A stretch of DNA of 64,000 bases from positions 62,001 to 126,000 of the forward strand of contig JAGYOG010000003.1 in assembly GCA_018399495.1 (NCBI GenBank), in the 5' to 3' direction. A program made the position numbers and the translations under genes. Source of the DNA: Sphaerochaeta sp. GTDB lineage: Bacteria; Spirochaetota; Spirochaetia; Sphaerochaetales; Sphaerochaetaceae. Numbering within the stretch: the first letter of the stretch is position 1; the number at the start of each line of letters is the position of its first letter. The notes under the pieces were generated by a model. That model was not told the origin of the DNA, searched no databases, and saw only the letters and a list, made by a program, of their open reading frames with translations. Shown here piece after piece: positions 60,340 to 64,000 of the stretch.

Positions 60340-63157
60340 AACCCACCCTAACCTGGGCTCCCCACCCACGATTCTTCCGCATGGCACTGAAATAGGCCGA
60401 AACACGAAGCAAGCTGATTACCTGCCGTACCCCAAAATTCTCGATAATGGCCATTGCAAGCAGTCTGGAGATATCTCTCCAGGAATAGAGTGGCTTATCG
60501 TACTCACTGATGAATACGGCTGAGAGCGAGACAAGGATTCCCAAACCGATGGTTGCAGTGAAAAGCAACAGGGCTATTGGAAGGTTGAGCAATCCAAGGA
60601 AGGCTCCAATTATCACAAACAGCAACCCCTGGGCTTCAATGAAAGGTCCAAGCAATTCGAATACAAAATAGTAAAGCATCCCAACCATCCCCAACCTTCC
60701 ATACCGGGGATTTGCTATCATGGAACTGTGGAAGAGCATGATGTCAATCAAGCCTCGATGCCAACGGTTTCTCTGGCGGCGAAGCACCTTCCACTTTTCA
60801 GGGACCTCAGTCCAGCAGTTTGCATTGCATGCATACTGGACGCGGTATGGCTTATGCTTCTCACGCATGTACCTGGAGAGACGGACCACCAATTCCATAT
60901 CTTCTCCCACCGTGTCCTTATGAAATTTACCGCTCTTGGTAAGGTATCCCCCTGTGGCGATGGTTCTTTCCCGATGAAAGATCCCGAAAGCTCCGCTAAT
61001 GATGAGCAATACATTCATACTCGCCCAACCTACCCGGCCGGTCATGAAGGAACGGATATATTCAAGGCTTTGTAATCTGGCCAAGAAGTTATCTGGGAGT
61101 TGGACGTTGTCCAGTGATCCCAACTCAACCGTACATCCATTGACCGGGCAGATATTCCCTCCTGTAGCTATGCTCTCAATCGGGGTGTCCAGCATTACTG
61201 AGACCGCCTTCAGGAGGGCATCGGGCTCAAGAAGTGAGTCTGCATCGATGCCACAGAAGAATTCCTTGGTTGAGACATTCAAGCCAAGGTTCAAGCTATC
61301 AGCCTTACCGCCATTCACCTTGTCCACCACAATAAGGTTGGGAATGTTCTTGTTCGCGTAGATTCCGCGCAGAGGACGGGTTGGAAGTCTCCCCCAGACC
61401 ATTTTGTCCTGTTTTTCCAGGTTGTAGTATTCGATCATGGTCTTGAGTGTTTCATCCTTTGAGCCATCGTTGACAACAATCAACTCATAATCAGGATACT
61501 GTTGGTTCAATAAACTGTTGGTACTCTCAATAATGTTGCTTGCCTCATTATAGGCTGGAGCAATGATGGATATTGAAGGGAGTAACCCTCTGGTAAAGAG
61601 CATTTGATTATCTTTTGCTCTCCAGAGCCGGTTTTGAATGTTGGCAGCGCGGAAAGAGACTGCCATTACTACGAGATAAATAATGTTGATTGTAACCGAG
61701 TAATACACTAGTAGGTAGTTGAACCGTACCACGTATAAGTTAAGTATCTCGCGGGCAGTGAGATTAACTAAGTTTGGGAGCTCTGTAATAAGGATGAGCA
61801 AAGGGAAGCTCAAGAGCGTTACTACCAACAGGAGAATGAGCATCAGCCGCTGGGGTGCTTCTTGGTGGGGGGCAGCCACAGGTCCTCTTGTCCTGAGAGG
61901 TTTCAACTGGATTCTCTGAAGGATATCCGCATCAAGATACGTAAGAAGCAACACCCTAAACTTTTTTTGTTTTTTAGCATGCTGTTTGATAAGTGCCAGG
62001 ATTGCCTCCTGTTTCTCATTATCTTTGGTGGTATTGAGGTACTGTATCAATCCGCTAATATGAAGTTGGTCGACCAAGGTGGAAATCAAATCGGAGAGCT
62101 GGGGTGTCAAAGGTCCCTCATTTGATTCCAATATATAGGAGAGTCGGTTATCAAGTACTTTCGCAATTATCTTTTTTTGCTGTTGAGACGTATGTTTAAT
62201 AAATCTTGTGAGCAACAGGGAAATGAGTGAGGGGTCACGTTCGCTCATCTCTGTGAGACCTTGAACCAGGTAATCATGTAATTTCGTATGGCTTGAATAC
62301 GCAAGCATCGCATGGATCAGTCGTTTATCCTGAAGATTGGCGTACGCCTTGATAACAAAGGGAAGAGTATCCTGATAATGGGGTTTCTGGAATTCAGAAA
62401 CGAGCAAGCGTTTTGGGAAATGCCTGCAGAGCGCTTTAAGTGCAGTAGTTCTGACCTTTTTGTTGGGGGTTTGTGCTTGTTCGACCAGATATTCCTTGAG
62501 TGATTCAGTCGAATAGAGCAGGGCGTATTCACAAATGAGGAGGCGCATCGAAGGACTTTTTCGGTCCAATCGTCTTAGAAGATAGGGCAGTAGCTGGCTT
62601 TGGTAATTCAAGAGAAGTGAACGATAGCGACCAGCCATCCAAGGAGTGGAGTAATGTAGTTTCCTGAGCATAATGGATAGTGCTTTTTTCTCTCCTATGC
62701 GAGCCAGTGCTTGGAACAGATAGAGGATGACCACTGGGTTTGTTTCTCTCTTGAGCGCAACAAGCATGGTTTCTCGGATATAGGGGTCCATAGCTAAGTT
62801 TTTGAGTTTTGCAGCGGCTTCAATTCTGCCTAGTACGGAGAACCCTTTGAGGTGTTTACAAATCTTTCGAACATAGGAAGAGGAGGTGAAGTGATTATAA
62901 AACTGCTTTTCTGTTATTTCATCAAAATACAGTGTTGGAGAAAGTTTGTTAAAAAGCCGGAGAAGATCTTTTGCCCTGAATGTATCCAAATCGAGCGTCT
63001 CGTTTTCCAGTTGCTCAAGCAATTGATCTTCGATGGCGTGGTCTTTCCGCTTCTGTATTGCTCGTGCCAAACGGACCACTAAAGTAGCAAGCAAGAGCAC
63101 CAAATCTATGGAGAGGACTGCAATTGTCAATATTATAGCAAGTGAATTAGACAACAC
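60305..63157 (-). CDS. HEAT-repeat / membrane glycosyltransferase (GT2) fusion, probable polysaccharide synthase
   Basis: 950 aa from GTG 63157 or TTG 63154 with GGGAGG just upstream. A first helix (about 5-30) is followed by some 380 residues of helical HEAT-like repeats. Two helices (about 437-505) then lead into a processive GT2 domain: ISIIAPAYNEASNIIESTNS, IVVNDGSKDE, NGGKADSLNLGLN, FCGIDADSLLEPD, VGEDMELVVRLSRYM and RRQRNRWHRGLID (QxxRW). More helices follow, as in PgaC/hyaluronan synthases. It probably makes an N-acetylglucosamine or similar polymer and exports it. The upstream GGDEF-receiver gene overlaps its start by 11 bases. Confidence 0.9.
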   Translation of the reverse strand: MLSNSLAIILTIAVLSIDLVLLLATLVVRLARAIQKRKDHAIEDQLLEQLENETLDLDTFRAKDLLRLFNKLSPTLYFDEITEKQFYNHFTSSSYVRKICKHLKGFSVLGRIEAAAKLKNLAMDPYIRETMLVALKRETNPVVILYLFQALARIGEKKALSIMLRKLHYSTPWMAGRYRSLLLNYQSQLLPYLLRRLDRKSPSMRLLICEYALLYSTESLKEYLVEQAQTPNKKVRTTALKALCRHFPKRLLVSEFQKPHYQDTLPFVIKAYANLQDKRLIHAMLAYSSHTKLHDYLVQGLTEMSERDPSLISLLLTRFIKHTSQQQKKIIAKVLDNRLSYILESNEGPLTPQLSDLISTLVDQLHISGLIQYLNTTKDNEKQEAILALIKQHAKKQKKFRVLLLTYLDADILQRIQLKPLRTRGPVAAPHQEAPQRLMLILLLVVTLLSFPLLILITELPNLVNLTAREILNLYVVRFNYLLVYYSVTINIIYLVVMAVSFRAANIQNRLWRAKDNQMLFTRGLLPSISIIAPAYNEASNIIESTNSLLNQQYPDYELIVVNDGSKDETLKTMIEYYNLEKQDKMVWGRLPTRPLRGIYANKNIPNLIVVDKVNGGKADSLNLGLNVSTKEFFCGIDADSLLEPDALLKAVSVMLDTPIESIATGGNICPVNGCTVELGSLDNVQLPDNFLARLQSLEYIRSFMTGRVGWASMNVLLIISGAFGIFHRERTIATGGYLTKSGKFHKDTVGEDMELVVRLSRYMREKHKPYRVQYACNANCWTEVPEKWKVLRRQRNRWHRGLIDIMLFHSSMIANPRYGRLGMVGMLYYFVFELLGPFIEAQGLLFVIIGAFLGLLNLPIALLLFTATIGLGILVSLSAVFISEYDKPLYSWRDISRLLAMAIIENFGVRQVISLLRVSAYFSAMRKNRGWGAQVRVGFKASTSQTKKK

Positions 63158-64000
63158 AAGCCTCCCTTTTCGCGAGTATTTTTATTAGACCTACGAGTTC
63201 ATAGAGCGCGACAGGGCGGGAGAAAAAGTGCATGATGCCTAAACTATGTGCCCTTATTATCGTTTGTTCTTGCTTGTTTACAGACATCAGGATGAAAGGT
63301 ATCTTGCCAGCAGATGGGGTCGCTAGTAGTTGTTTCCTCAACGTAAGTCCGCTGACTTTTGGGATGAGCAACTCACAGAGTATGAGCTCTACCTGCTCTG
63401 AGAGTATCTGTTTCTTAGCTTCCAATCCATTCGATGCGGTGAGGACACGAAATGAGTTTTTCTCCAGGGTTTGTTGGATCAAGTCACGGGAAAAGCCGGG
63501 TTTGTCTACCAGGAGCACAGTAAAGGCAGCACTGCTGCTTGGATTACTCGTTGAGCTGGAGACAATGCCTCCTCCCTGCTTTTTTGCCAAGCGGTCCCTG
63601 AACAATGTTACCTGGTTCACCAATAGTGCCATCTGTTCAGGATCTTGGTATAATGTCTGGGGGATTTCGGAAGAGTGAAAAATGCCCATGGAAACATTGA
63701 TAGGAACAATGAATCGATCATCTTCATGAATAGCATTTCTCAGTTGTGTTACACGCTTGATTACTTCTTCCTTCCCAAGTGAGGTATAGAGAAGCGCAAA
63801 GGCACTCCCTCCAATACGACAAACCTGTACTTGAGGTTCAACGTATTCTGTTACCAGGTCTGCGAGCAGACGGAGTGTTTTATTCCCCTCGGTACTCCCG
63901 AAATCGAGATTGATCCGATCCAAATTATCAATATTCATCACACATGAGGTGATGATCTTCTCCTGAGTGGCTATTCCTGAAAGCTCCCTCTGCAGCCATG
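63147..64000 (-). CDS. Degenerate GGDEF - degenerate receiver protein, 5' end outside window
   Basis: At least 283 aa; the frame stays open to the window edge, so the N-terminus is missing. The first 120 residues are the end of a GGDEF domain (VMNIDNLDRINLDFGSTEGN, then VCRIGGSAFALLYTSLG), where GGDEF has become GGSAF, so cyclase activity is unlikely. A receiver-like domain follows from about 165 (FTVLLVDKPGFSRDLIQQTL), but the phospho-aspartate position reads CELLIPKVSG and the lysine is arginine (FFSRPVALYEL). It is translationally coupled to the GT2 gene and may be its c-di-GMP-linked or protein-binding regulator. Confidence 0.82.
   Translation of the reverse strand, partial: WLQRELSGIATQEKIITSCVMNIDNLDRINLDFGSTEGNKTLRLLADLVTEYVEPQVQVCRIGGSAFALLYTSLGKEEVIKRVTQLRNAIHEDDRFIVPINVSMGIFHSSEIPQTLYQDPEQMALLVNQVTLFRDRLAKKQGGGIVSSSTSNPSSSAAFTVLLVDKPGFSRDLIQQTLEKNSFRVLTASNGLEAKKQILSEQVELILCELLIPKVSGLTLRKQLLATPSAGKIPFILMSVNKQEQTIIRAHSLGIMHFFSRPVALYELVGLIKILAKREACVV

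Overview
The window looks like a piece of a spirochaete chromosome, most likely Sphaerochaeta or a close relative. This is inferred from gene content and secretion signals, not from a search. Both ABC solute-binding proteins have signal peptides without a lipobox cysteine. The sugar-uptake, GTP-type PEP carboxykinase, M42 peptidase and Fe-ADH content fits a saccharolytic anaerobe. There is no transposase, integrase or phage gene.

Layout. 1-7.8 kb: a peptide-scavenging operon with the end of an M55 D-aminopeptidase, a complete Dpp/Opp ABC transporter, an M42 aminopeptidase and a DegT-like PLP protein. 7.9-9.9 kb: PTS-IIA-like protein, CPA2 antiporter and a small PII-like protein. 10-12.5 kb: receiver-PAS-PAS-GGDEF(degenerate)-EAL protein. 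12.6-18.5 kb: amino-sugar locus with a ROK repressor, a sugar ABC transporter and a GH20 hexosaminidase broken by two frameshifts. 18.5-20.5 kb (minus): ArsR-type regulator with an ABC-2 exporter. 20.6-23.5 kb: pdxR divergent from pdxST. 23.6-25.9 kb: arsenic locus (arsC-arsR divergent from a thioredoxin-like protein and an ArsP permease) sharing one operator. 26.5-31.1 kb: three tandem MreB-like genes followed by a membrane protein with a degenerate EAL domain. 31.3-34.8 kb: amino-sugar-kinase-like protein, AraC regulator and a class A beta-lactamase-fold protein. 34.8-46.9 kb: methyltransferase, tRNA-Ala(GGC), asd with a structured leader, Nudix, U32, MelB-like carrier, cNMP-binding protein, pckG, WYL regulator, a tiny membrane protein and a heavily frameshifted uracil permease. 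46.9-52.3 kb: Fe-ADH, RNase D-like protein, panE, M20 peptidase and an aldo/keto reductase. 52.3-55 kb: two minimal CRISPR arrays flanking a two-gene operon (CarH-like B12 sensor domain protein plus diguanylate cyclase). 55.2-60.3 kb: YhcH-family protein, then an overlapping crtI-crtB-cruF-deacetylase-GH16 operon. 60.3-64 kb (minus): HEAT-repeat/GT2 synthase preceded by a degenerate GGDEF-receiver protein cut by the window edge.

How the parts may work together. The right end combines a probable light/B12 sensor, a diguanylate cyclase, carotenoid synthesis and a polysaccharide synthase with modifying enzymes. The simplest reading is that light (through adenosylcobalamin) alters c-di-GMP and with it pigment and surface polysaccharide. 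This is inference from motifs and proximity. The triple MreB cluster next to a degenerate EAL membrane protein is the other locus most likely to be new biology.
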